64,000 nt of DNA from Verrucomicrobium sp. GAS474 (GTDB lineage Bacteria > Verrucomicrobiota > Verrucomicrobiia > Methylacidiphilales > GAS474), in the NCBI RefSeq assembly GCF_900105685.1, contig NZ_LT629781.1, positions 3,699,445 through 3,763,444 on the forward strand, given 5' to 3'. This document shows, piece after piece, positions 25,432-34,126 of the stretch. The translations under genes and the position numbers were made by a program. Position 1 is the stretch's first letter, and each line of letters starts with the position of its first letter. The notes under the pieces are model-generated. The model saw nothing but the letters and a program-made list of their open reading frames with translations. It was not told the origin of the DNA and searched no databases.

Positions 25432-27537
25432 CTACCAGCTCGAAAGCGCGGCCCGCTTCCAGGTGTTCGTCGCCGTGCAGACGTAGATGTAGGACGAGTC
25501 CCAGGTAATCGTACCAGCAACACCGGAAGAGGTGGCGTTCGCGGGGGGGGATGACCCGATCCTAATAGTCCCATTCACCTGGAGGGCGTTGACCCCGTCA
25601 TTCATGTCCCCCCCGAACGAGGCAAAACCATTTCCATAAATCGCAGCAACAACGCTTCCCGTCGTGCCGTCGGTGGCAATGGGGCGGAAGGAGACGCCGT
25701 TCTGGCCGGACGCCCAAACAATCTCCGTAGCGAAGCCCGCCGCGTTTCCGCCGAGGTGCATGCCATACAGGTTTCCTCCGCCACTATAAACAGCGAGGCC
25801 GCCACCCCCACCCGTCAGGTCACTCCCGTTGGTTTTAGTCCAAGAGGTCGGCCCAGATCCGGACGGCGTGATCGTGAGCGCCTGCCCCATGTTGATCGGC
25901 CCATGATAGATGCTGTTAACAGTGAAGGCATCCGTGCCAGACGATGTATCAAGCGCGAGCGCATGTCCGTTCGACCAGAGCCACGTGGCGCTGGAAGAAT
26001 TAGCCTCATTGGATGGCGACTCGATGATATCGAATATCGGATTTCCCGTGTAAAGCGTGTGAAGGATTGGAGTGCCGTCGATGACGTTGCTATTTAAAGT
26101 CATTCCGTGCTCGGTGTCGGCATTGAGTTCATACCCGCGGAGCAGGATTTTAGACCCGGTGTGATTCTTGCCGATTCCGATTTCGGAACTCGATCCCCCC
26201 GCGGCGTCCAAATAAACGTTCGCCGTCGAGACGCCGAAAGAAGGGCCACTAGGGATCGACCCGCTAGAGAAAAACGAGAGGGTGTTGGAGCTGCCGTCCG
26301 TTAACTTGGAGTTTTGCGGAAACGTGATGGGGCCGGTGAAATTCATGCCTGCGAAAGGCACGTCCGTGTAGCCGGGCGTCGCAGGAACACCCGCCCCTTT
26401 GCCAGCCATGACGCCATTGAGATATCGCGCCAGTACCTGCTGCCCCGCGTCGAGCGGGTGGAGTCCATCGTAGTAGAGCCCAGTGTCAGCTGGGTTCGAG
26501 AGCGCGGCGGCGTAATCAATCAGGATATCGCAGGGAATTGTTCCGTTACGAATGGCGCTGTTCACCTGCTGACGATAGCCCTCCATTGTCGCTGTCCAGC
26601 CGTAGGCGCTCGTCCGGGGCGTGATCGTGGAGAGCACCAACGTGAAGCCGTCGCTCCGCGCCTGGGCGCAGTAGGTGCCGAGGGCGGTGATGACCTGCGA
26701 TCCGGTATTACCGAGATTCCCTATATCGTTCGTCCCGATCATGAGGAACAGATAAGCGGTCGCTCCACCGCTTCCGCCGCTCGCTGACGGGCGATAGGGC
26801 TTCACGTTGGAGTTGTAGCGATCGGATACGTTATTTCCCGATCCCGACCCCGGAGAGATCGTGCTCCCACTAACGGCATCATTAATGATCGTTCCGCGCC
26901 CGGACGCGAAGGACATCGAGGCGAAATAATAGGAGAAGGGATGTGTTGCGAACGCGCCCGCCGTGATCGAGTCGCCCTCGAAAATGAAGTATTGGTCGGT
27001 GTTCAGCTTGACCAATTTTCCGGGCGCATTGAACGCATTCCCCTGCGTTGTTGCCGAAGCGTCCAAAGAGAGGATAGCGCTACCGTCGATTGCGAGGCCG
27101 GAACCGATTTTGACGCCGCCCAGGACCGAGGCGGATGCCACGGGCAGTGAAAGGGTTCCATCGCCCGCCACAGCCAATCCACCGCCGATCTTCACAGCCC
27201 CCAGAATAGAACTGGTGGCCTTCGGAAGAAACTGCGGCAAAAGCATGCCCCCACCATCGAGCTTCACAAGCTGGTTGGCAGCGTTGAAGGTGTTTCCCTG
27301 AATGGTGACTCCACCGGTTCCGCCTGCTCCGCTGACGTTCAGCCCGCCGGAGGAGGCCGAGACGGAAACCGCCCCGGAACCGGAGCCAATGGAAACCGCC
27401 CCTGCGCCGATGACGGAGTGGCCGCCCATGTCGAGATTGCTTCGGGCAGCGCCCTGAAAGTTGGGGCTGTTGACCTTGTCCTGAGCGTGAGCGCAGGCGG
27501 AGGCGCCCAGGAGGGCGAGGAGGAGGAGTTTTTTCAT
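25432..27537 (-). CDS. Tail-fibre-like protein with SGNH/GDSL hydrolase domain and signal peptide
   Basis: A 701-residue protein. Residues 1-19 form a Sec signal (KKLLLLALLGASACAHA). Residues about 80-180 hold fibre-type repeats (LGAVKIGGGLAVAGDGTLSL and LGGVKIGSGLAIDGSAILSL). An SGNH hydrolase follows: GDSIT (Ser190), GTND (Asn270) and DGLHP (Asp357, His360). The remainder is beta-rich fibre. ATG 27537 overlaps the previous stop (ATGA). The catalytic set is complete, so esterase/deacetylase activity on host surface glycans is likely. A signal peptide is unusual for a virion fibre. Confidence 0.85.
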   Translation of the reverse strand: MKKLLLLALLGASACAHAQDKVNSPNFQGAARSNLDMGGHSVIGAGAVSIGSGSGAVSVSASSGGLNVSGAGGTGGVTIQGNTFNAANQLVKLDGGGMLLPQFLPKATSSILGAVKIGGGLAVAGDGTLSLPVASASVLGGVKIGSGLAIDGSAILSLDASATTQGNAFNAPGKLVKLNTDQYFIFEGDSITAGAFATHPFSYYFASMSFASGRGTIINDAVSGSTISPGSGSGNNVSDRYNSNVKPYRPSASGGSGGATAYLFLMIGTNDIGNLGNTGSQVITALGTYCAQARSDGFTLVLSTITPRTSAYGWTATMEGYRQQVNSAIRNGTIPCDILIDYAAALSNPADTGLYYDGLHPLDAGQQVLARYLNGVMAGKGAGVPATPGYTDVPFAGMNFTGPITFPQNSKLTDGSSNTLSFFSSGSIPSGPSFGVSTANVYLDAAGGSSSEIGIGKNHTGSKILLRGYELNADTEHGMTLNSNVIDGTPILHTLYTGNPIFDIIESPSNEANSSSATWLWSNGHALALDTSSGTDAFTVNSIYHGPINMGQALTITPSGSGPTSWTKTNGSDLTGGGGGLAVYSGGGNLYGMHLGGNAAGFATEIVWASGQNGVSFRPIATDGTTGSVVAAIYGNGFASFGGDMNDGVNALQVNGTIRIGSSPPANATSSGVAGTITWDSSYIYVCTATNTWKRAALSSW

Positions 27538-28271
27538 GGAATGAGCAGGTAATCGATCGATCCGCCCGACTCGCTCGATTCGGGAGCGGCGGAAAGGTGG
27601 ATAGCAAGGGAGGTGGCCGTGGTGGCGGTCTTGTTCCGATGGGCGCGGATGTCGTCGGCGTCCGTCGGGAGGGAGAGGGTCAGGAGGGCGCGAGGCGATC
27701 TGGACAACCCCAGGGCGGTGAGATCGGCAGTGTAGTCCTGCTGGCCGACGACCAGGGCGATGGAGCCCGTAAGGGAGACGGTGAGGATGTCGACCGGGGA
27801 GGGATAGACAGGCTCGGCATCCGTGGGAATGCCTTCGTCCCCCTTGATCACGTCGTCGAGAATGATGGCGTCCCAGGTATTCGAGGAAGTAATGAGGCCC
27901 GCCGTGCTGCGGACCTGGATTTCCCCCATGCAGGTCACCGAGGCCAGCGGATGCCCTCCGTTGTCGATGAGGGTGTTTAGCTCGGTCGTATTGAACGACG
28001 GCGAGAAGGTGTAGACGGCACTTGCACCCGCTCCGGCCTTTTCCCAAGCCAGGTCGGAGACGATGTACCCCCCATTGTAGTCCCCCTTGACCTTGATGCC
28101 GAAGATGCCGGTTGAGGCCGTATCGTCCAGGTCGACGACGCTTCCCCCGCGGCAGAATTGGAGGCTGATGGTTTGCGAGTCCCCCCGCTTAAAGGCGAGC
28201 TTCGCGACGGCGGTGTTATTCAGCGGCCCGACAACGAGCGAACCGGCGTTCAGGTCGAAGTAGAGCTGCAC
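27534..28271 (-). CDS. Phage tail-tip/baseplate-like protein
   Basis: A 245-residue protein with a GTG start at 28271. The N-terminal 110 residues (FKRGDSQTISLQF and later segments) resemble the immunoglobulin-like N-terminal part of upper-baseplate proteins; the C-terminal half is Ser/Thr/Asp-rich. It lies directly upstream of, and coupled by ATGA to, the SGNH fibre gene, so it may be its attachment platform. The family assignment is tentative. Confidence 0.6.
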   Translation of the reverse strand: MQLYFDLNAGSLVVGPLNNTAVAKLAFKRGDSQTISLQFCRGGSVVDLDDTASTGIFGIKVKGDYNGGYIVSDLAWEKAGAGASAVYTFSPSFNTTELNTLIDNGGHPLASVTCMGEIQVRSTAGLITSSNTWDAIILDDVIKGDEGIPTDAEPVYPSPVDILTVSLTGSIALVVGQQDYTADLTALGLSRSPRALLTLSLPTDADDIRAHRNKTATTATSLAIHLSAAPESSESGGSIDYLLIP

Positions 28272-28285
28272 GTCACTTTGGGGGT

Positions 28286-28291
28286 GTCAAC
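28286..28291 (-). promoter_or_regulatory. GTTGAC box before gene 27534-28271
   Basis: GTTGAC on the minus strand (extended as GGGTTGACAC), 14 nt before the GTG start at 28271 and just after the TAG stop of the upstream gene. Confidence 0.5.
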
Positions 28292-28296
28292 CCGGT

Positions 28297-28509
28297 CTAG
28301 GCGGGGGACTTCACCTCGATTTGGGCGGCCGGTCCCTGCGCGGCGCGATGAAGCGGCCCCATGACGTTGACGAAGGTGGGAACCTCGTGGCCCTCGAGCC
28401 GCGAGCGATTGAGGAACTGGATGACCGCCAGCACGTCCCTCCGGGGCACCACCACCGACACCAACTCGCTTTCCTTGGGGATCGAGGGCGTTTCCTTCAC
28501 GTTGCTCAT
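28297..28509 (-). CDS. Small hypothetical phage tail-region protein
   Basis: A 70-residue protein from ATG 28509, overlapping the stop of the CxxC protein gene (ATGA). Soluble, with a helical core (VPRRDVLAVIQFLNRSRL). The open frame extends to 29019, but that part is a shadow of the neighbouring genes. No family recognised. Confidence 0.65.
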   Translation of the reverse strand: MSNVKETPSIPKESELVSVVVPRRDVLAVIQFLNRSRLEGHEVPTFVNVMGPLHRAAQGPAAQIEVKSPA

Positions 28510-28904
28510 ACGCCTTCCGCGCCAGTCAACTCCGGCCCCCACTTCGGCGACGGAAGAGGGCACTTGCTGAAGGCGCGGACCAGAAGCCCCCGGCCGCTGC
28601 ACGTGATGCATTTCGTGCATTTGCCGAATCCGGCGGGTTCCCAGAACGAGCATCCCTTGCAGATGGCCTCCCGGGCGGCAATGGTGGCGTCTTGCGCCCG
28701 CTTGGGTTTCGGGTTGGTGGTGACCTTCACGCGCATCAGGGCGAGCATCTTGTCGTGAGGCAGGACGTAATCGCCGTCCTCGTTGAGCGTCGCCGCCGCG
28801 ATGACCGACTGGGCGAAGGATTGGCGTCTGCCCTGCTGGGCCGAAAGCTGGGCCTTGCAGACGATGACGTTGTCGCCGACGCGTCGGATCGGAGGTTTCA
28901 TCAT
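28506..28904 (-). CDS. Phage protein with CxxC zinc-ribbon
   Basis: A 132-residue protein from ATG 28904, overlapping the preceding stop. The C-terminal half carries CKGCSFW, then KCTKCITC, a set of Cys pairs typical of a zinc ribbon (about residues 82-103). The N-terminal half is helical and basic. It lies among tail-tip genes, so it may be a structural or assembly zinc protein. The second copy (63369-63768) is frameshifted. Confidence 0.7.
   Translation of the reverse strand: MMKPPIRRVGDNVIVCKAQLSAQQGRRQSFAQSVIAAATLNEDGDYVLPHDKMLALMRVKVTTNPKPKRAQDATIAAREAICKGCSFWEPAGFGKCTKCITCSGRGLLVRAFSKCPLPSPKWGPELTGAEGV
28525..28530 (-). promoter_or_regulatory. GTTGAC box before gene 28297-28509
   Basis: GTTGAC on the minus strand, 15 nt before ATG 28509. 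This copy lies inside the 3' end of the CxxC gene, encoding its Leu-Thr. Confidence 0.45.
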
Positions 28905-29359
28905 GAGGGGGCAATGCAGCTGGTGGAGATGTCGATGGTCCCCGCGTCGCCGAGGTAACCTCCGAATCCGGTTCCGTAGGGGCCGGTGATCGTGAAGGTG
29001 GCGTAGGTGCCGCACCCATTATCGGCGGTCATGACCGTGCGGAACTTGATGGCGCACGGTTTGCAGCCGTCGACGCCGAGGAAGGCCTGCGTGATGGTGA
29101 AGGTGAAGGTCTTCACGTCCTCCCCAGCGCAACCGCAGGGATCGTCCGCATGGTCGGTGTAGGCGTTGCAAACCCCGTCCAGGTTCCCTGCCGTGACCCA
29201 GGTGCCATCGTTCTTCTGAAGTTGGATGTCGAAGGCGTCATCCTGGACGCTGTTCACGTTGTCGTAGGTGAACGTGAGGGAGCAGCCCTCGTCCGGAAGC
29301 TTGCAGCAGGAGGTCGGGCAGTGGCCGTCCGCGTCGGGAGTGGGGAGGACGAACGCCAT
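28901..29359 (-). CDS. Cysteine-rich phage tail-region protein
   Basis: A 152-residue protein, beta-rich, with about fourteen cysteines spread along its length (CPTSCCKLPDEGC near the start, CGCAG, CKPC, and others). Cys density this high suggests disulphides in an extracellular virion part or metal binding. It starts at ATG 29359 with a TAATG overlap to the 408-residue gene. No family recognised. Confidence 0.7.
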   Translation of the reverse strand: MAFVLPTPDADGHCPTSCCKLPDEGCSLTFTYDNVNSVQDDAFDIQLQKNDGTWVTAGNLDGVCNAYTDHADDPCGCAGEDVKTFTFTITQAFLGVDGCKPCAIKFRTVMTADNGCGTYATFTITGPYGTGFGGYLGDAGTIDISTSCIAPS

Positions 29360-30585
29360 TACGCCGGGGTCGTCATCAGGAAGTAGGCCGTCTTACTCAC
29401 GCCGTCGACGCAGAGGGTGACTTGCTGGGCGGACATCGTCCCCGTGAAGTCAGAGCAATCGATCGAGACAGTTCCGGTTCCATTGGTGAGGGTGAGTCCG
29501 CTAGGCCACCATGTTCCCGTGTGCGATCCGTCATTTAAAGATGCTGTCGCCGCCGCATATTGACCCACACCTCCCGTCCCATTGAGAACTGAAAAATTAC
29601 CGACCGTCGAGTTATAGTTTAACCCCGCGCCGGATGCGTCGAGCATCTGAAAGGCCACCTGAGAATTGCTGACGATCATTTCCGCATGTGACGCCGAATC
29701 GGGCGAAAACATTTCAAACGAGGATGCCGTCGATAAGACCTGAAGCTCAATCGTGGTGGCAAAGTTACTGCTATAAAGTTTGAGGTCGCCGCGCCTGTAG
29801 AGGAAATTGTATCCCGTAGCATCGTATGCGTAGATCGACCCATCGGTGGCGTTCAGGGCGGCGTAGGACGTACCAGCCGAATTGGATGTCGATATAATCC
29901 CCGCCCGCATGATCTGCGAGTACGCGGGGCTGAAGCAATAGACCGACCCGTCCGCGCCCCCCAACGCGGCATAATTGGCGTGGCCCATATCGCTTCCGTA
30001 GACCGTTCCTCCTCCCATGCCGTGCTCATGCCCTCCGCCGTAGATCCAGGCGGAGCCGTCGGTGGCGTCGAGCTGGCAGAAGGTGCTCTCGCCCTGGTTG
30101 GCGACGACGAGCTTTTTCTGGTGGACCAGGAAATAGTAATCGTCGATCTGGTTGTTGATCCAGAAGGAGGCGTCCCGGGCGTCGAGGGAGAGAAAGCGTT
30201 GGTCGTTTGCGGAGCTGAGGTACCAATACCCCTTCTCGTCCGAGGTCTCCAGCGTGTCGCCGTGGACTTGGGTGAACTTGCCCATGCCGAAGTCGAGAAA
30301 GGTGTCGATCCGATGGTCTCCGCCGTTGTCGTAGACGGCGGAATAGAGAACCGCGTCGGTTCCGTTGTAGCGGAAATCGAGGCGGCCGTAGATGTCGGAG
30401 GCGAGCGGCGGCGTATCGGATTCGGCGATGCGGTCGACCCGGAGCCAGTAGTTTTGCAGCTCGCCCGCGTGCTCGTTGGGCTGGCCGGAGCCGGGCTCGC
30501 CTCGGCCGTGCCAGATCACGGACTCAAGGCCGGTTCCGCCGAGGCCGCCGTTGCCGCCGGAGGTGGGGGGCGTTGTCTGGGCCAT
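29359..30585 (-). CDS. Tail fibre/receptor-binding-like protein with internal repeats
   Basis: A 408-residue protein. The Gly-rich N-terminus (TSGGNGGLGGTG) is followed by at least four copies of a short repeat: LDARDASFWI, LDATDGSAWIYG, LGGADGSVYCFS and LNATDGSIYAYD, spaced roughly 35-45 residues apart. The rest is Ser/Thr/Asn-rich and beta-helical in character. Its position after the tape measure and before the SGNH fibre suggests a host-contact fibre. Confidence 0.7.
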   Translation of the reverse strand: MAQTTPPTSGGNGGLGGTGLESVIWHGRGEPGSGQPNEHAGELQNYWLRVDRIAESDTPPLASDIYGRLDFRYNGTDAVLYSAVYDNGGDHRIDTFLDFGMGKFTQVHGDTLETSDEKGYWYLSSANDQRFLSLDARDASFWINNQIDDYYFLVHQKKLVVANQGESTFCQLDATDGSAWIYGGGHEHGMGGGTVYGSDMGHANYAALGGADGSVYCFSPAYSQIMRAGIISTSNSAGTSYAALNATDGSIYAYDATGYNFLYRRGDLKLYSSNFATTIELQVLSTASSFEMFSPDSASHAEMIVSNSQVAFQMLDASGAGLNYNSTVGNFSVLNGTGGVGQYAAATASLNDGSHTGTWWPSGLTLTNGTGTVSIDCSDFTGTMSAQQVTLCVDGVSKTAYFLMTTPA

Positions 30586-30956
30586 TAGAAATCCTGGGAG
30601 AGGTTCATGTTCGTTTGCGCGAAGACGGGCTGGACCTTCCGAATGTCGGGGTCGGGATCGTCATCGGTGGCGAGGGAGGCCTTCAGCTTTTCGAGGTCGT
30701 CGGCGGAGGTCCAGTATTGGACCCCCGCGAGCCAGCAGGGCGTCCCCGCGCCGCCACCGCCGGGGCGGCCGGTGATGGAATACCCCATGCCGTCGGCCTT
30801 GCTGATCTCCAGGCCTCCGCACACGGACACGTTGTCCCCGCGGAAGAGCTTCTGGAAGAGGCCCCGGATGACGCGGAGGTGCTTCCCGGAGACGAGGTAG
30901 GTGCCGCCGTCGTTCGGAGCCTCGGGGAGGTCGTTGATGGAGACTTCGTCACTCAT
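30585..30956 (-). CDS. Hypothetical phage tail protein
   Basis: A 123-residue soluble protein with a Gly-rich turn (RPGGGGAGTP) in the middle. It overlaps the upstream gene by 8 bp and the downstream gene by TAATG. Probably a tail-tip component by position; no family recognised. Confidence 0.65.
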   Translation of the reverse strand: MSDEVSINDLPEAPNDGGTYLVSGKHLRVIRGLFQKLFRGDNVSVCGGLEISKADGMGYSITGRPGGGGAGTPCWLAGVQYWTSADDLEKLKASLATDDDPDPDIRKVQPVFAQTNMNLSQDF

Positions 30957-31602
30957 GGGCGATGGGGATCTCGGCAGTGGGGATGTTCTGCCAGGTCAGG
31001 ACGTTCCGGTAGCAGATGCCGCCGATCTGGGTATTCGACGGGCCCATGAAGAGACCGCTCCCGACGGAGTAGGGGCCGGGAATCGTGTCAGGCTGACCGC
31101 CGACGGAGGGGCCGTCCTTGGGGCTGGCGGTGACGCTCGTCTCGGTGACGACGATCTTGGTAGCGTCGAGCGTGAGGAGCCCCTCGTAGGCGCTTCCGCT
31201 CTTCCAGCCGGTGAAGGCCTTGGTCGACGTATCGAAGATTGCGCCATTCTGCGGGGACGCCGCCGACCCGGCGACCTGGGCGAAGTTGGAAGCCTGCTGG
31301 ACGGGGATGGTGACGAGGCTTTTCTGCCGGGCGTAGTAGAGCCTGCCGAAGGCGAATGCGCCCTTGTAGCGAAGCTCGATCTGCCCCCACCCGCCGCGCT
31401 TGGAGGTGATGCGGAAGGTGTCGATGCCGACGTAGGCGTAGGTGGGGTGCGGCGTGCCGATATTCCAGTTGAGGCGCTGGATGTCCTCCAGGGAGCCGTT
31501 GTAGATCGCGTTTTGCGACACCATCCCGGCGACGTCGACATCGGTCGTCGATTCGGCCTGAAGGCTGAGGCCGTTGAAGGCGGGGTAAATCGAGTTGCTC
31601 AC
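30949..31602 (-). CDS. Hypothetical phage tail protein following the tape measure
   Basis: A 217-residue, largely beta protein with a GTG start overlapping the tape-measure stop (GTGA). The position directly after the tape measure is where distal-tail (Dit-like) proteins are found in siphophages. The sequence does not show a recognisable Dit motif, so this is an inference from order. Confidence 0.65.
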   Translation of the reverse strand: MSNSIYPAFNGLSLQAESTTDVDVAGMVSQNAIYNGSLEDIQRLNWNIGTPHPTYAYVGIDTFRITSKRGGWGQIELRYKGAFAFGRLYYARQKSLVTIPVQQASNFAQVAGSAASPQNGAIFDTSTKAFTGWKSGSAYEGLLTLDATKIVVTETSVTASPKDGPSVGGQPDTIPGPYSVGSGLFMGPSNTQIGGICYRNVLTWQNIPTAEIPIAHE

Positions 31603-33107
31603 GACACCCCCATCAGTTTCTGGTTGAGAATCTCGAGTTGGCCCTTCATCGCCTGAAGCTGGTTGAGCTGCTCGGCCCGCTGCTGCCTGGCGGCCTCGAG
31701 GCCGTCATGAGCCCCCGCCCCGGCGGCCCGCTCGGCGAGGCCCTGGCCGAACGCCCCGGCCGAGAACACCAAGCCGCCATGGGAGGCTTGGCGCTGACGC
31801 CACTCGCGCTCGGTGAGGTTGAGCTTGGAGGGGGCGTTCAGATCCTTCTCGGCGTCCTTGATCGACTTCGCCAAGGCGTTCGCCTCCTCGATCCGGGTCT
31901 TCTCCTCCTCCTCGATTTGCTTGGCCCGCTCCTTCGCCGCCCGTTCGGCCTCCTTGGCGGCCTCTTCCTGCGCTTTCTTCTCGACCTCGGCGGCCTTGGC
32001 GATTTCCTCGGCGGCCTCCTTGGAGATTTCGAGCTGAAGGCGATGCTCCTCGGTGATGAGCTTTTCCGTTTCGAGCTGGTGCTTGGCGAATTCGACGGGA
32101 TCGGCCGCTGCAAGGGTGGCGCTCTTGCTTTCGTCGATCTTGTCCTGGAGATGCTTCAGCCGGTCGGGCTTGGTCATCTCCGCTTCCTCCCGCCGCTCGC
32201 GCTCCTCGGCGGCCTGTTCGTTCAGCTTCGCCACCTTGTCGGCGGTCTCCTGGTCGATCTTGGACCGCTTGTCCGAAGCGCGTTGGTGGATCTCGGTGAT
32301 CTTCTCCTCCATCTGCCGATGAAGGGACGCAATGATATCGGCGTTCGTCTGGACCTCCTCAACGGATTCCGAGCTGATCTCGTTGCCACTCTCGGAATCG
32401 TATGCGGCCTTGTGCTTGATGGTTTTCCGCCCGGATTGCGTAAGATCGGCGATCTGTTTCTCGTATTTCGCCTTAATGGCGTCGGCATCATCGTCCTCTG
32501 AGTATCCAGCAGCCTTGTCCCGCATCTGCTTCGTCTGCTTGTCGATGGCAGCGGCGGCTGCATCGCTGAGGCGCTTAGCCTGATCGATTGCTTCGGAGAC
32601 GATGCCCTCTTCGTCCCGCCCATGGAGGATCGCCCACAAGAAGCCGTGTTTGGCTTGCGCGTCGTCAATGGCCTTCTGGGCGTCTTTCATCGCCTTCTGG
32701 AGCTCATCGATGGAGGCAGTATCGACGTCGATCTGCTTCAACTTGTCGAGGGAATCGCGGAGTTCCTTCGCGGTTTCGTTCGCCTTGTCGATCGAGCCTT
32801 TAATGGCGCTAAAAACCTGCACGCCGACCGTGAACGCGACCATGAGCGGGAGCGCCATGCGGAAGCTACCCGCGAGGCGCTGCAAGGCGTCGCCCGCCAG
32901 ATCGAAGCCGCTTCCGGCGTTCTTCGCGTCCTTGAAAATGCCGTCGAGCTGGCGCTTGAGCTTCGGGCCGCCCTTCAACCCCTGGATTCCGAACTTCTCC
33001 CGCATCGACCGGCCGGTCTCTTCCGCTTTTCGGTCGGCGGCGTCCAGCGCGGCGTTCGCCTCGGAGATGTCCCCTCCGACTTTTACTTTTACGTTGTCGC
33101 CGCTCAC
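31599..33107 (-). CDS. Tape measure protein (short)
   Basis: A 502-residue protein from GTG 33107 (GTGA overlap with the upstream stop). The hydrophobic patch near residues 80-105 (FRMALPLMVAFTVGVQVFSA) is followed by long heptad-rich coiled coil (about residues 110-430, e.g. EIAKAAEVEKKAQEEAAKEA), the composition of tape measures. If the usual ~1.5 angstrom per residue holds, the tail would be about 75 nm. The 579-residue open frame upstream is a shadow of the previous gene. Confidence 0.85.
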   Translation of the reverse strand: MSGDNVKVKVGGDISEANAALDAADRKAEETGRSMREKFGIQGLKGGPKLKRQLDGIFKDAKNAGSGFDLAGDALQRLAGSFRMALPLMVAFTVGVQVFSAIKGSIDKANETAKELRDSLDKLKQIDVDTASIDELQKAMKDAQKAIDDAQAKHGFLWAILHGRDEEGIVSEAIDQAKRLSDAAAAAIDKQTKQMRDKAAGYSEDDDADAIKAKYEKQIADLTQSGRKTIKHKAAYDSESGNEISSESVEEVQTNADIIASLHRQMEEKITEIHQRASDKRSKIDQETADKVAKLNEQAAEERERREEAEMTKPDRLKHLQDKIDESKSATLAAADPVEFAKHQLETEKLITEEHRLQLEISKEAAEEIAKAAEVEKKAQEEAAKEAERAAKERAKQIEEEEKTRIEEANALAKSIKDAEKDLNAPSKLNLTEREWRQRQASHGGLVFSAGAFGQGLAERAAGAGAHDGLEAARQQRAEQLNQLQAMKGQLEILNQKLMGVS

Positions 33108-33715
33108 GCAGCCTCCTTCCTCTTCAGCCAAGGCGCGGTGCCGTCGGCTTCCATGCGGTCGTACTTCCTCAGGATCTCGACCTCCGTATCGGTCATGAGG
33201 GTCTTGAGTTCGTGGCCCTCGGCCTCGATCTTCGCGAGGCTCCACGTGACGACCTCGCCGAGGCCCATGTTCATGACCTTGTCCCGATCCGCGCCCGACC
33301 CGACGAGGCGGGCCGCGCAGACGACATAGGGCTCGCAACGGCTCTCTCCCTGTCCCGGCGTGGGCCAGAACGGGAAGGGAGGGAGGTAGTCGTCGAAGTA
33401 GTCGGAGAACGCCTTGAGCGAGACGGAGACGTTCAGATAGCGGGTGTACCGCTCCCAGAGCCTCCAGCGCAGGGAGGGGCGCTTGAGGGAATCGCGCAGC
33501 TCCTTGTCCGAACCGGTCGAGCAGACGCGGACGGCGAGCTGGATGTCCCTGAAGCCAACCATGCCGCCGAGCAGGACAGGGGAGTCGAATGACTTCAGGA
33601 GGAGGAAGTGGCGCAGGGAGAAGGGCAGAAGCTCCCGCCCGAGGAGGAAATGCTCCCCGTGGAGAAAGCTATCGCTGATCGCCTCCGATGCGCTGCATTT
33701 GGGGGCGTGGCTCAT
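33104..33715 (-). CDS. Phage tail assembly protein, candidate tail chaperone
   Basis: A 203-residue helical protein with aromatic-rich LPPFPFWPTPGQG in the centre. It lies between the tube-like gene 33723-34103 and the tape measure, the place of tail-assembly chaperones. No programmed-frameshift partner was recognised here. Function is inferred from position. Confidence 0.65.
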   Translation of the reverse strand: MSHAPKCSASEAISDSFLHGEHFLLGRELLPFSLRHFLLLKSFDSPVLLGGMVGFRDIQLAVRVCSTGSDKELRDSLKRPSLRWRLWERYTRYLNVSVSLKAFSDYFDDYLPPFPFWPTPGQGESRCEPYVVCAARLVGSGADRDKVMNMGLGEVVTWSLAKIEAEGHELKTLMTDTEVEILRKYDRMEADGTAPWLKRKEAA

Positions 33716-33722
33716 TCACGCC

Positions 33723-34103
33723 TTAGGGGACGTTGTCGTTCTTGAAGCCGGTGTAGCCGATCTTCATCGTCTTTCCCGGATCGCCGAGGCGCTTGACGGG
33801 GGAAATGATGAGCAGATCGAGACTGCCCGCGCTGACGTGGGTCGAGATGGCGGAGACGACGCTGGTGAAGCTGACGGCGGTGTTTTCCAGGGGGATCTCG
33901 GTCCCGGGCTGGACGACTTCCTCAACCTCGATCGTCACGCCTCCGTCGACGGCGATGCGGTTGAGGCGGTTGCCGTTGACGTCGTGATTCCACTCGTTCT
34001 CCTGGTATCCGTCGACGGGCTGGAACTTGGTAACGTCGAATCCGGTATGAAGGGGGAGCGTGAAATTCTGGACGGCCCCCACGGGATACTGGCTGTTGCT
34101 CAT
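33723..34103 (-). CDS. Putative tail tube protein
   Basis: A 126-residue, beta-rich protein from ATG 34103 (an alternative TTG lies 6 bp upstream). It follows the tail-completion-like genes and precedes the chaperone and tape measure, as major tail proteins do, though it is small for that family. A GTTGAC box lies upstream. Confidence 0.55.
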   Translation of the reverse strand: MSNSQYPVGAVQNFTLPLHTGFDVTKFQPVDGYQENEWNHDVNGNRLNRIAVDGGVTIEVEEVVQPGTEIPLENTAVSFTSVVSAISTHVSAGSLDLLIISPVKRLGDPGKTMKIGYTGFKNDNVP

Positions 34104-34117
34104 GCCCAATCGGGCGT

Positions 34118-34123
34118 GTCAAC
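34118..34123 (-). promoter_or_regulatory. GTTGAC box before gene 33723-34103
   Basis: GTTGAC on the minus strand (CCGGTTGACAC), 14 nt before ATG 34103, just after the TAG stop of the upstream gene. Confidence 0.55.
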
Positions 34124-34126
34124 CGG

